From the NCBI GenBank assembly GCA_947505105.1, contig CANNKG010000002.1, forward strand, positions 24,997 to 88,996: a stretch of 64,000 bases of DNA, read 5' to 3'. The position numbers and the translations under genes were made by a program. Numbering within the stretch: position 1 is the stretch's first letter; every line of letters starts with the position of its first letter. The notes beneath the pieces are model-generated. The model saw only the letters and a list, made by a program, of their open reading frames with translations, did not search any database and had not been told where the DNA came from. Below are positions 9,633 to 19,900 of the stretch, one piece after another. The stretch is from Methylococcaceae bacterium. Lineage in GTDB: Bacteria > Pseudomonadota > Gammaproteobacteria > Methylococcales > Methylomonadaceae.

Positions 9633-9660
9633 CCAAAGAATTGAACAATTGAGTCTTTGG
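9633..9660. terminator. Hairpin between convergent genes
   Basis: CCAAAGA (9633-9639) and TCTTTGG (9654-9660) pair, with an inner ATTG/CAAT extension. It lies between the convergent ykgJ-like and FecR-like genes. No clear T tract follows, so it is a weak terminator candidate. Confidence 0.35.
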
Positions 9661-9677
9661 AATTGGCTTCAAATACA

Positions 9678-10481
9678 TTAGTCCTGCTTTAATAGTGATT
9701 TATATTTTTCGGCTTCATGTTTAAAAGAAAAATTATTTAGGATCTTAATATACAAAGCAATGCGGGATGGACTGGCATTACTATCTGGCTTTTGACGCAT
9801 GATTCGTTCAACCAGTTCCGGGCTAGCGACTATAAAATCTGCAGAATTAAACAAAACTTCAGCACCTTTGCTTGCCTCAACTTCCCAGGTGAGCAATTGT
9901 TCAGTGGGTAGTTTTATTTGGTTCGGTAAACTGAATTGAGTTTGATCCGTTTCGGTCACGAAAATACTTTGACTCTGATGGTTAAAAATTTCAAGGCGAT
10001 ATTTATACCCTTGCCCCGGCGCCTCCCATTTGAAAATCGGCCCTGTCTCCAACAACTTACTGCCACGCGGATAAATAATATTGATGGTTTGTTTTGTTCC
10101 TGTAAGCCCACCACGCATAATGATAGCTGCCTGCTCGACGTCCTTAGGCGAAAGATTTAGACCGTCGGTTGAAACCAGTAAGGTATTACCGGATAGAGGT
10201 TTGCCGTTTACATTCACGGAATCAGCCGTAATTTGTGCTTGACCAGGCCCATCTAAAACATATTCTTTACCGTTCTGGTATAAAACTAAAGTCACTTTCG
10301 AATGATCGGTTAATTCAAGATTGGCATTCACCTGTAACTCAGCGAATAAGCCGAGCGATTTTCCGACTGTGAAGGTGTTACCAGTTAAGGCGGTAATCAT
10401 TGCGACTGACTTTTCGTTTGCGCAAGACTGATGGCTAATCACTAGCAAAAATAGATTAATGATAAGCATTATTTTGTTCAT
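9678..10481 (-). CDS. FecR-like periplasmic protein
   Basis: 267 residues from ATG 10481, chosen because it overlaps the cyclase stop as ATGA (10478-10481). A signal peptide (MNKIMLIINLFLLVISHQSCA) is followed by a FecR-like beta region: ITALTGNTFTVG, then LELTDHSKVTLVLYQNGKEY with VLDGPGQAQI. A second beta domain around residues 135-220 (IYPRGSKLLETGPIFKWEAPG) resembles a fibronectin-like module. No kinase or sigma-factor partner is adjacent. FecR-like proteins are often encoded beside CHASE2 cyclases and haemagglutinin secretion genes, which is the situation here. The role is inferred to be sensing or scaffolding in the periplasm; the FecR match is by eye. Confidence 0.65.
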   Translation of the reverse strand: MNKIMLIINLFLLVISHQSCANEKSVAMITALTGNTFTVGKSLGLFAELQVNANLELTDHSKVTLVLYQNGKEYVLDGPGQAQITADSVNVNGKPLSGNTLLVSTDGLNLSPKDVEQAAIIMRGGLTGTKQTINIIYPRGSKLLETGPIFKWEAPGQGYKYRLEIFNHQSQSIFVTETDQTQFSLPNQIKLPTEQLLTWEVEASKGAEVLFNSADFIVASPELVERIMRQKPDSNASPSRIALYIKILNNFSFKHEAEKYKSLLKQD

Positions 10482-12292
10482 GGTGAAATTCTCGTTAAGT
10501 TTTTTGTTGGCCAACCGAACACTAGAACCGGTGCACGGCCTTTGATAGGGACTTCTCCAAGATTGTCAAATTCCTCTTTTTCTGTGATACAGGCTAGAAC
10601 TTCGGCTGACACGACTAAGGGATAGCCTAATTGCTTAGTGAGTCCCTCAAGACGGCTTCCGGTATTAATCACATCGCCGATGGCTGTATATTCGTTGCGT
10701 TGGGTCGAACCAATGTTACCAACCACCACTTCACCCACATGTAAACCAATGCCAATTTGAAGTTGAGGAAAGTCATGATTGCCCTGTAATTGTTTGTTTA
10801 AACGGGTTAAGGCGGTTAATTTTGCCTTCGCCGCTGCAAAGGCATTTTGACAGGGGTTGCCAAGCGGCGCGGGAGCGCCAAAAAAAGCCATGATGCCATC
10901 GCCCATAAATTTATCAATGGTTCCATCATGTTGTTGAATTGCATTTACCATGGCATCCAAATATTTATTCAGAAAGCTGATGACTTGTTCCGGCTGCAGT
11001 TTTTCGCTAATGGTTGTGAAACTGCGAATATCTGAAAACATTACGCAAATGGTTTTTAATTCACCATGTACCCCAGGCTTTATTCGTCCTTGAATTATTT
11101 CGTGCATAACATGCGGGCTGACATAACCGCTAAAAACGCTTTTCAATCGACGTCTTTCTATAATTAAGAGTGAAATATCATAAATTAGCCGACTATTTAA
11201 GGTAATAAATGCGGATAAAAGTAAAGCAGCTACCGGTAAAAAATAACCTAAATGCAATAACCCTAACTCTATACCTGTGAACGCTAAAATTAATAGTAGC
11301 AACACGTTAATATTTTGCCAGATATCTAATTTAAGTCGCCATAATAGACTGATAAGCACGATTAACCCCAGTTCGTATGCTTTAGAGATGGGTTTAATAA
11401 AACCTTTATGCATCAGACTTCTCAATGCCTGAACGTGAATTAACAGTCCCGGAACATAATTTCTATTTTCCTGCTCCCAGGCTGCGAGATTGACAGGCTG
11501 ATAATGCCTGTCTTCAAAGGGTAATACCGTGCCGATCACTATTGCTTTATCTTTAAGCAATCGTTGTAAATGAGCAAAGTCTTGCTGGTCAAATAAGGTT
11601 AATAGTTGTTGAAGCGGAATATAGTTAATTTTCTCGCCGATTGAAAAATCAATATAACCTTCGTTTAGATCCAACTGTTGATATTTTGCCATGCTTCCCG
11701 CTAAGGTGGGCAGAGCCTTTCCCTGAAGATCCAGCATCGGTTTGTATTGCCTGACCACCCGGTCTTTATCTAAAGACCACAGGACAAATGCTTGTGCATC
11801 TTTACCGGCAACCGACAGGAAAGGTGGATAGACTTGACGTGTCTTGCCGGTTTCGTCGATCGTGATACTGATGATAAGAGGCGCAACTTGTTTTAAAGCT
11901 AACATCCCTGTCAACAACTTCTTATCGCTGCCAGGTAATACGGTGTCGTACGAGCGATCAGGGAAACTAAAATCCAAGCCTACCACACTGGGCTTTCCAA
12001 CCGCCAAGGCTTGAAATAACTTACCCAAATGAGCATGCCATAATGCAAAGGGTTCGGGAATAAATTGATAGGTCTCTTCGTCAATACCAATAACTACCAC
12101 ATCGTCTTTAATAGGCTCAGGTGTTAACCAACGTTGCAGTTGAAAACTTTCATCCAGAATTTTCAAACTAAGCCAGTGAATAGGCGGAAAAAATACTAGA
12201 CTGCTACAGACAAGTAAACATAACGGATAGATGACTTGTGGTAATCGAACCGCTGTAATTGCACCAGAAACTTTATTCCAAAACGAGAGCAT
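10478..12292 (-). CDS. CHASE2-domain adenylate/guanylate cyclase
   Basis: 604 residues. An N-terminal membrane segment (about 22-44) is followed by an extracytoplasmic CHASE2 domain (about 50-310; DDVVVIGIDEETYQ, VVGLDFSFPDRSYD). Further membrane helices (about 315-390) lead to a class III nucleotide cyclase domain from about 405. The cyclase keeps the first metal aspartate in VMFSDIRSFTT, the loop DKFMGDGIMAFFGAP with the second metal Asp, and TAIGDVINTGSRLE. It should convert ATP to cAMP, or GTP to cGMP, in response to a periplasmic signal. It sits 21 nt after the HD-GYP gene and overlaps the FecR-like gene by 4 nt, so the three form a leftward operon. Confidence 0.92.
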   Translation of the reverse strand: MLSFWNKVSGAITAVRLPQVIYPLCLLVCSSLVFFPPIHWLSLKILDESFQLQRWLTPEPIKDDVVVIGIDEETYQFIPEPFALWHAHLGKLFQALAVGKPSVVGLDFSFPDRSYDTVLPGSDKKLLTGMLALKQVAPLIISITIDETGKTRQVYPPFLSVAGKDAQAFVLWSLDKDRVVRQYKPMLDLQGKALPTLAGSMAKYQQLDLNEGYIDFSIGEKINYIPLQQLLTLFDQQDFAHLQRLLKDKAIVIGTVLPFEDRHYQPVNLAAWEQENRNYVPGLLIHVQALRSLMHKGFIKPISKAYELGLIVLISLLWRLKLDIWQNINVLLLLILAFTGIELGLLHLGYFLPVAALLLSAFITLNSRLIYDISLLIIERRRLKSVFSGYVSPHVMHEIIQGRIKPGVHGELKTICVMFSDIRSFTTISEKLQPEQVISFLNKYLDAMVNAIQQHDGTIDKFMGDGIMAFFGAPAPLGNPCQNAFAAAKAKLTALTRLNKQLQGNHDFPQLQIGIGLHVGEVVVGNIGSTQRNEYTAIGDVINTGSRLEGLTKQLGYPLVVSAEVLACITEKEEFDNLGEVPIKGRAPVLVFGWPTKNLTRISP

Positions 12293-12313
12293 AATAAACT
12301 CATGAAGTACGCG

Positions 12314-13954
12314 TTAATCGACATCAATTTGGTGGCTATCCAAAAATTGTCGGGCATAGCTTAAATAGACTTTTTGAGCAATAAATGCGTCGTAAATATC
12401 GGGATCAATATGTTGATCGTCTTTCATTTTCTTTAAAATCGATAAGGCTTCGGACAACTTTTTAGGTTCCTTATAAGGACGATCTTTGGCGGTAAGTGCC
12501 TCAAAAATATCCGCGATTGCCATGGCGCGCGCCTGAATTGACATTTGTTCCCTGGTGAGGCCTTTAGGATAGCCCTTGCCATCCATGCGCTCATGATGAC
12601 CGCAGGCATATTCGGGGACATTTTTTAAATGTTTGGGAAAAGGAATGGTATTTAACATCGAAATAGTGGTGACAATATGCTGATTAATCACTTTACGTTC
12701 TTCTGGTGTTAGGGTGCCTCGGGCAATATTGAGGTTGTACACTTCATTTTCCGTTAACAATGTCCCTTCGCAGTTAGAATAGCGTAAAGGAATTTTACTA
12801 AGTGCATTTATGCGTTGCTGATCTTCAGGGGTCATAAACTCGCCGCCCTTATTTGCCTTTTGAATAAACGTTTGCTCAGCGTCTAATTTAGCCAATTGTT
12901 CTTGATATTCCCGTTCGTAAAGCTCCCGTTGTTCTGGAAAAGCCATGATCTGTTTTAATAGGGTAATTTCCGCTTCTTTCTTAAGCAATTCAATGCGTGA
13001 GTCGACCAAGGCAATCCGATCAAAAATGGTTTCTAATTTTGTGGCTTTATCTATCACATAGATCGGAGTCGTAATCTTTCCGCAATCGTGCAGCCAGCCC
13101 GCAATTTCTAATTCGTAACGATCTTTATCGGTCATGTAAAAATCTTTCAAATACCCCTGCTGGGTATTGTGAGCGGCTTCGGCAATTAACATAGTTAACT
13201 CAGGTAAGCGCCGACAATGACCGCCAGTATAGGGAGAAGCTTCGTCGATAGCGGTTGCAATGAGATGGATCAGTGTTTCAAACATCTTTTCGAGATCGCC
13301 AATCAGGTGTTGCTTGGTTAATACCGTCGCAGCTAATGACGTTAATGTCTCGGTATAACGCTGGGTAAATTCATCGAAGACGATAATCTCCCCGGAACTT
13401 GGATCAATGGCGTTAATCAATTCCAAGATTCCAATCGTATCGCCTTCGTGATTACGCATCGGGACTGCTAAAAAGGATTGTGAGTGATAATTATTTTGTT
13501 GGTCGAATTTTTTTGTTCCAGAAAAGTCGAATTTCTTATCGTTATAGGCATCAACGATGTTAATGGTTTCATTCGTGTGGTAAACGCAACTCACAACATT
13601 AGTCAGATTTTGAGAGCCGTCAGGTAGGTATAAGGGAATGCTGGGCATTTCGATAGCGTTTCCTGAAATGCCCCCTAAAGAAATATTCAAAGATGAGGAT
13701 TGCACGATAGCCATCTGAATAGTATCGCCGTCTACAAGAAACAATGTCCCACCGTCGGCATCCGAAAGGGCTCTTGCCCCCCGAACTATCATATCTAGAA
13801 CTTTATCGGCTTCATTTTCAGTCGAGACAGCAATACCGATATTAATTAACTCATCCAATTGTTGAGTAATTTTTCGGTTTATTTCGAAATATTTTTGTTC
13901 ATTCATGGCAGGTGTCTTAGAAAATCTGGTAGATTTAATTCTATTTTTAATCAT
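12314..13954 (-). CDS. GAF and HD-GYP domain phosphodiesterase
   Basis: Up to 546 residues. An N-terminal GAF domain (about 35-215, with GTLFLVDGDTIQMAIVQ and SFLAVPMRNHEG) precedes an HD-GYP domain (about 230-530). The latter shows the HD pair in WLHDCGKITTP and the HHERMDGKGYPKGL signature with the GYP motif. HD-GYP proteins hydrolyse c-di-GMP to pGpG or GMP. A lower ATG at 13906 (MNEQKYFE) is a possible start; neither start has a clear ribosome-binding site. No receiver domain is attached. It heads the operon with the CHASE2 cyclase and FecR-like genes. Confidence 0.9.
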   Translation of the reverse strand: MIKNRIKSTRFSKTPAMNEQKYFEINRKITQQLDELINIGIAVSTENEADKVLDMIVRGARALSDADGGTLFLVDGDTIQMAIVQSSSLNISLGGISGNAIEMPSIPLYLPDGSQNLTNVVSCVYHTNETINIVDAYNDKKFDFSGTKKFDQQNNYHSQSFLAVPMRNHEGDTIGILELINAIDPSSGEIIVFDEFTQRYTETLTSLAATVLTKQHLIGDLEKMFETLIHLIATAIDEASPYTGGHCRRLPELTMLIAEAAHNTQQGYLKDFYMTDKDRYELEIAGWLHDCGKITTPIYVIDKATKLETIFDRIALVDSRIELLKKEAEITLLKQIMAFPEQRELYEREYQEQLAKLDAEQTFIQKANKGGEFMTPEDQQRINALSKIPLRYSNCEGTLLTENEVYNLNIARGTLTPEERKVINQHIVTTISMLNTIPFPKHLKNVPEYACGHHERMDGKGYPKGLTREQMSIQARAMAIADIFEALTAKDRPYKEPKKLSEALSILKKMKDDQHIDPDIYDAFIAQKVYLSYARQFLDSHQIDVD

Positions 13955-14352
13955 AGCTCAAAAACAAGATTATTTTCGATAGTTTCTAATCTTGATTTTC
14001 ACCGAATGTTTACAACTGCGCATCTTCGGAATCTAAATTTAAAAAATTGAACAATTTACGCCCTTTAGGTAGGTGGGAAGATCAAAATGTTAAGGTTATT
14101 TTGTACTCCATTGCGATTTATTACATAGTGTTTATCTGTTCCACGCGCTATCATCAAACGAAAGCTAGTCTGATTGATGAGAAATTTGCTGAAATATCAT
14201 CTAGCGGCCAATAATTAGTTATGCAGTTGCTATAATTGGTACTCAAGTGCAAAAAGCGAAATCTGCTTCTGTATTCGTTCGCTGGCTAATAAGGACAAAT
14301 ACTGAGTTTATTATCTTTTAGGGATATGGCACATTTATAAATGCTAAAAAAA

Positions 14353-14381
14353 TCTAGAATCTTTATTGAAAAAATTCTAGA
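14353..14381. repeat. Perfect 8-bp inverted repeat
   Basis: TCTAGAAT (14353-14360) is mirrored by ATTCTAGA (14374-14381) around a 13-nt loop. It lies in the 601-nt non-coding gap (13955-14555) between the divergent HD-GYP and CHAT operons. It could be a hairpin or an operator. The rest of the gap shows no gene. Confidence 0.5.
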
Positions 14382-14390
14382 AATACCTTT

Positions 14391-14435
14391 TAGGAGCGAC
14401 TTCAGTCACCCTAGGGCAAATAAATTCACTCCTAC
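14391..14435. repeat. REP-like palindromic element
   Basis: TAGGAGCGACTTCAGTC at 14391 is followed by an inverted CTCCTA at about 14429-14434. TAGGAGCGA-type ends resemble the short repetitive extragenic palindromes of many gammaproteobacteria. Only one copy of this type was noticed in the window. Confidence 0.45.
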
Positions 14436-14555
14436 AATTTTGTAATTTCAGTGTTTTCTGTATCCCTTAGATGATTCCAAGCTGGTAGTTCGTTTAGGAA
14501 AGTCCCAACTAAGCGTCCTGATTTAATCTCTCAAATGCTGGAATGAGTAGTTCAT

Positions 14556-16898
14556 ATGAAAATTTTTAGCTTGCGTATCCTCCTGTTAATCCTGGTATTT
14601 GGGCTGTCGGCAGAAATCCATGCCAGTCCCGATACCGAAGCAAATGCTATTTCTGCTTTGCTAAAATCAGGAAGTCAGTACCAACGTCAAGGTTTATATC
14701 TCAAGGCCGAGGAGATTTTTCAACAGGCGTCTCTGTTGGCAGGCCAAACGGATAATCGTCTTGATCAAGCGTTAGCCCAAACGGCTCTTGGCTATATAAC
14801 ATACCTGTTGAATCGTCCTGAACAGGCTAAGCCGATTCTGGAATCGGCATTACTGCTCGCTGACCAGCTCCGACAGCCGAAACTGACTGCAATGGTTCAT
14901 TATTATCTAGGGCTGTGTTTACAACAGTTGAATCTAAGTCGGGATGCTCAACATCATCTTGAACTAGCTTTGCAGCAGGCTGTGAAAGCGGCTAATGCAC
15001 ATTTGATTTCCAGAATTCATTTGAGTTTAGCCTTGTTAGCATCCGATAAACAAGACATCAAGGTTCATCATGCCGAGGTGTTAAGCCAATTGCCATTGTT
15101 AACGAATGATCTGGCAGGCGAACTTCATTTGATTTTTTCAGAACAGCTTCTGACGCATCCGATGTTTCCCAAGTTGACAACTGAAAGCGCCCAAGATGCT
15201 GAGCGCTTACGTCTAATTTATACCCAACTGGATCAGGCAAACCAAAAGATTGCTCCCAAACAACACCAGCAAAAAGCAAAATATTTTCGGTTACTGGCGC
15301 AAGTTTATGAAACCCAGAAACGTTTTACCGAAGCATTGGTATTAAATCGACAAGCCATTGAAGAGTTGCAAAAGCAACCGGCGGACGATTTATTAATGTA
15401 CGCGGAATGGCAGGCTGCGCAACTATACCAAGCAACTAACAATGAGGGACAGGCCATTGCGGCTTATCGCCGCGCTATTGTCCATTTGCAGAGAATCCGG
15501 CAGGACATTCCGGTTCACTACCATGATGGTAAATCATCGTTTTTACAGTTATTCGGACCGCTTTACCGGGGTTTGGCAAGTTTGCTATTAAAACAATCTG
15601 CGCATGAAGATGGACTAGATGCCCGGCAAATTCTGCTCCAGGAAGCCAGTACCATGATGGATAAGCTCAAACAAACCGAGCTTGAGGATTTTTTTAATGA
15701 TCGATGTTTGTTAACGGCGGAAAAGTCTACCCGACAGAATAGGCCGAGTGAACACACGGCGATATTTTATCCAATCTTGTTGCCTGACCGCATTGAGTTA
15801 TTGCTTAACATCGACCAAACGGTTTCACAAGCAACGGTTTATATAGATGTCGCTGAGCTGGAAGTCTTGATAAGGCGCTATGCCAGGCATTTACGACGAG
15901 GTCAACAGGATAATAGCAATCTACACCTTTACGATCTGTTAATACGTCCGCTTGAAAAAACCTTGCAGGCTCATTCGATAGATACCCTGGTTTTTATTCC
16001 GGATGGCGTGATGCGACTATTACCGCTTGCCGCACTGAATGATGGTCAACACTATTTGATTGAGCAGTACGCCCTTGCCACTTTGCCGGGTTTAGCGATT
16101 TTATCTGCCGATACTCGCCATGCAACAATTCCACAAACTTTGTTGGTGGGTTTGAGTCAGCCTTCGACAGAAAGTATCGCGGAATTACCAAAATATATTC
16201 TTCAGAATTTGGCTCATCCTGCAAACGATAATCCGGTCGGGGAGCGTGGCTTAGATGAATTAACCAATGTACGCTCGGTGGCCAGCAAGCTGCGTTCACT
16301 CATCACGGACAGTTCAGGCAGGAGTCTACAACCTGAGATACTAGCCGAAGCCTTAGCCTTGCCCGGTGTTGAAACTGAAATCAGCGCCCTAGCTAGGCAG
16401 ATGCCGGGTAATACGCTCTTAAACCAGACCTATACGCTAGGCAATTTTCAGCAACATGTGCAAGATGCGCCCTACAGTAACATTCATATCGCGTCGCATG
16501 GCTTTTTCGGCGGTGATTCCGAGCAAAGTTTCATCATGACTTATGATAAATTTCTGACGATTAATCATTTAGAGAATTTACTTAGCGAGCGCAACCGGGG
16601 GCAAGCTGTTGATTTACTTGTTCTCAGTGCCTGTCAGACCGCCGAGGGCGATGACCGGGCGCCCTTAGGTTTGAGTGGTGTTGCCTTAAAAGCTCATGCG
16701 CACAGTGCCTTGGGTACTTTGTGGCCAATTAGTGATAGTGCGGCGGTCGAGGTTATGACCGAATTCTATAGCGGACTCAATAAATCGTTAACAAAGGCGA
16801 AAGCATTACAACAGGCGCAAATCAAACTGATTCATTCCGAAACCATGCAAAATCCATTTTATTGGGCTCCATTTTCACTGGTGGGTCAGTGGATGTAG
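14556..16898 (+). CDS. Secreted TPR-CHAT domain protein (caspase-like peptidase fold)
   Basis: 780 residues. A clear signal peptide (LRILLLILVFGLSAEIHA) is followed by several TPR-type helical repeats (about 30-365; e.g. AEEIFQQASLLAG, AIAAYRRAIVHL) and a CHAT domain (about 480-780). The catalytic dyad of the caspase-HetF-associated TPR family is present: H648 in IHIASHGFF and C693 in LVLSACQTAEGD. SALGTLWPISD and NPFYWAPFSLVGQW at the end are also typical. ATG 14556 follows a GGAATGAG Shine-Dalgarno. It is 27 nt upstream of tpsA, so it belongs to the two-partner secretion operon. Proteolysis or processing of the exoprotein is a reasonable hypothesis, but a substrate cannot be read from sequence. 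Confidence 0.9.
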   Translation: MKIFSLRILLLILVFGLSAEIHASPDTEANAISALLKSGSQYQRQGLYLKAEEIFQQASLLAGQTDNRLDQALAQTALGYITYLLNRPEQAKPILESALLLADQLRQPKLTAMVHYYLGLCLQQLNLSRDAQHHLELALQQAVKAANAHLISRIHLSLALLASDKQDIKVHHAEVLSQLPLLTNDLAGELHLIFSEQLLTHPMFPKLTTESAQDAERLRLIYTQLDQANQKIAPKQHQQKAKYFRLLAQVYETQKRFTEALVLNRQAIEELQKQPADDLLMYAEWQAAQLYQATNNEGQAIAAYRRAIVHLQRIRQDIPVHYHDGKSSFLQLFGPLYRGLASLLLKQSAHEDGLDARQILLQEASTMMDKLKQTELEDFFNDRCLLTAEKSTRQNRPSEHTAIFYPILLPDRIELLLNIDQTVSQATVYIDVAELEVLIRRYARHLRRGQQDNSNLHLYDLLIRPLEKTLQAHSIDTLVFIPDGVMRLLPLAALNDGQHYLIEQYALATLPGLAILSADTRHATIPQTLLVGLSQPSTESIAELPKYILQNLAHPANDNPVGERGLDELTNVRSVASKLRSLITDSSGRSLQPEILAEALALPGVETEISALARQMPGNTLLNQTYTLGNFQQHVQDAPYSNIHIASHGFFGGDSEQSFIMTYDKFLTINHLENLLSERNRGQAVDLLVLSACQTAEGDDRAPLGLSGVALKAHAHSALGTLWPISDSAAVEVMTEFYSGLNKSLTKAKALQQAQIKLIHSETMQNPFYWAPFSLVGQWM

Positions 16899-16925
16899 GC
16901 AACAGCGTTTATTCAGGTGGCAACT

Positions 16926-19900
16926 ATGAACCGCAGAATTTTTCTGATTATTTTAGGTCAATCAATACTTTCCATACCCTGTTGGGCGGAAGTCAATACC
17001 GATGGCAGTGTGGGTCCCGCCACTCAATTAAACGGACCGAATTTTCAAATTGGTGAAGCGCTGGGAACGCGGGTGGGTGACAATCTGTTTCATAGCTTCA
17101 GTCAATTCAATATTAATGCGCAAGAGTCGGCAACGTTTACCGGCGATAGCGCGATCCAGAATGTGATCAGCAGGGTGACCGGCGGCAATGTGTCGGTGAT
17201 CGACGGATTATTTCGTTCCGAGATTGGCCAGGCGGGAGTGTATTTTATCAATCCCGCCGGGATTGTCTTTGGCGATCATGCTCAGGTGGATGTACCGGCC
17301 GCTTTTTATACCAGTACTGCCGGCGCCTTAAATTTTACGGATGGCGCGCAATTTAACGCCCTCAATCCAGCTGGCAGCCATTTAAGCATCGCTGCGCCGA
17401 GTAGCTTCGGATTTAATGCGGATCATACGGGCAGTATCGTGATTGAAGCAGATGGTCTGCAGTTTAAACCGCAATCAAAAGTGGAATTTTCTGCCCAGCA
17501 GATTGAGATCAATCAGGCGCAAGTCGGCGGGGAAAATGTTGATTTGACCTTAAATACGAACACGACGCCGCGAACGCCAGCGGGACCCATCAATATCAAC
17601 GGCTCGCTGGTCGCGGCAGCTGGTAACGGTACCGGACATGTGCAAATAAACGGTGGCGACGTAACCCTTTCAAATTCCAACGTGCTGGCAGAAAACCTGG
17701 GGGATAAAAACAGCCAAAGGCCGGAAACCATTGCGATTACTGCCGATAACCTTACGCTGGAAAAAAGTTTTGTCGATGCGAGCACGCTTGGTGATGGTAA
17801 AGGAGGCAATATTGCCGTTAATACTTCGAAAAACCTCGCTATCACGGGACAGGATATTAATTTGTTGTACGGAATTTTTTCCTACAGCAAGGAGGGCAAG
17901 GGAGATGCGGGAAATATTGCTATTAATGCCGGAGATTCTGTAGAACTTTCAGATGGCGGCAAGATCAGTGTCGATACATATACCTCGGGTCGAGGTGGCA
18001 ATATTGATCTAAATGCCAAGAATTTGTTGGTGGACGGTCAAAACAACAGCAATTTTGCAGGCCTGTTTGCCAATAGTTTCGGCACTGGCAAAGGTGGAAA
18101 TTTAACTCTAAATGTTGCTGGTCAGGTGAACTTGGCCAATAACGCTGGCTTGAATGCTATCGCTTACGCAGCTGGTGATGGCGGCAATGTGGTCGTTAAT
18201 ACGCATGATTTGGTATTGGATGGACAAAGTCAGAGTATGCCCTTTGCCATTGGTACGGGCAGTTTAAGCGGGACCGGCAATGGCGGAGATATTCAAGTAA
18301 CGGCGGATAACAGTGTCAATATATTAAATGGTGCTTGGATTAACAGCAGCACCCGGACGTCCGGTAATAGTGGAAATATTGCGGTGACTGCTAAAGATCT
18401 GCTGATTGATGGCCAAAATAATCCGAACTTTACAGGAATTTTCACAAATGCTTATCGAGGTAGCGGTAATGCCGGGAATATCACGCTTGCAATTGCCAAT
18501 GCGTTGAATATTTATAATGGCGGACAAATTGCGTCTAATACTCTGGAGAAAGGTGATGCGGGGAATATTACTTTAGATACCGCCGATATCACGATCATTG
18601 GTCCAAATAGTCCATTACAGACCGGCGTTTTCAGTCAGGCGCTCTCAGGTACTGGTCATGCTGGTCAAATAGAACTAACTGCTACTAAAGATTTAAACGT
18701 ATTACATGGTGGTCAAATTAATTCTACAACCAATACTGTCGGCAATGGTGGGAATATAGTGATCAAAACTAAAGGTAATATCTTGATTGATGATCAGCAA
18801 AGTGGCATTGATACAGGGATAGCTAGTCGGACCACAGAGTCATCCACCGGTGATGCGGGTGATATTTCGATAGCTACTCAGGGTGATATTCGCGTCATAA
18901 GCCATAGCTCAATTGTCTCAGGAACTACCGGAGCTGGTGCAGGTGGCAACATTATGATTGAATCGGCGAAAAAAATTCAATTAGATGCCCACAATATTGA
19001 CAATTTTAACAGCGGTATTTTTAGCGATACTTCATCAACTGCAACAGGGAATGCAGGTGATATTCAACTGAAAGCGAGTAATGGACTGGAAATATTAAAT
19101 GGTTCATCGGTTTCCTCCAGCACTTTTGGTAAAGGATCGGCGGGTAATATTGATATTGCGGGTGATAATTTAATTATTGATAATAATGGCAAAAACTTAT
19201 TTTTTGGTATCTTAAATATAGCATTTGAATCGTCTTTAGGTAACGCTGGACCAATTAATATTCATACAACCGGAGATGTCAAAGTTGGCAATGGAGGCGT
19301 AATAAATTCAAGTTCTTACGGTTTTGGAACGGCAGGTAACGTGACGCTTACGAGTGATGGAGATATTTTACTTTACAGCGATATCCCGACTCCTACTGGG
19401 ATAATGAGTACATCTGGTCTATTTTCACCCGAATTATCAGGTAATGCTGGAAATATTACTGTAACGTCGCATGGAGATTTGAATGTTCTTGGAAATGCAT
19501 CTATTAATTCAAGTACTTATGGAGGTGGTAATGCTGGAATCATTAATATTACTACCGGAAGAGATTTATTGCTGAAAGGTAAAACAGAAGCCAAGTTAGA
19601 GGCCAATATATCTAGCTTAGCAGGCCCTGAATCGACAGGTAATGCAGGCATCATTCAAGCAAATGTGGGCCGTGATCTATATATTATTGACTATGCTGGA
19701 ATTGATGCAAGTACGTTTAATACTGGGTCAGGAGGTGAAGTAAATGTAACAACGAGTAGAGATTTATTAATAGATGGGCTGGGAAAATATACATCCGAAA
19801 CTTATGTAACCGGAATTTCGACGGCTACTCTTCTTTCAACTGGTAGTGCAGGTGATGTAACTATAAAAGGACGGGGAAATATAACTATTTTGAATAATGG

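Noticed and set aside
14231..14236. TATAAT as the CHAT operon promoter
   Set aside because: No matching -35 at normal spacing and no extended -10, with over 300 nt to the start codon.
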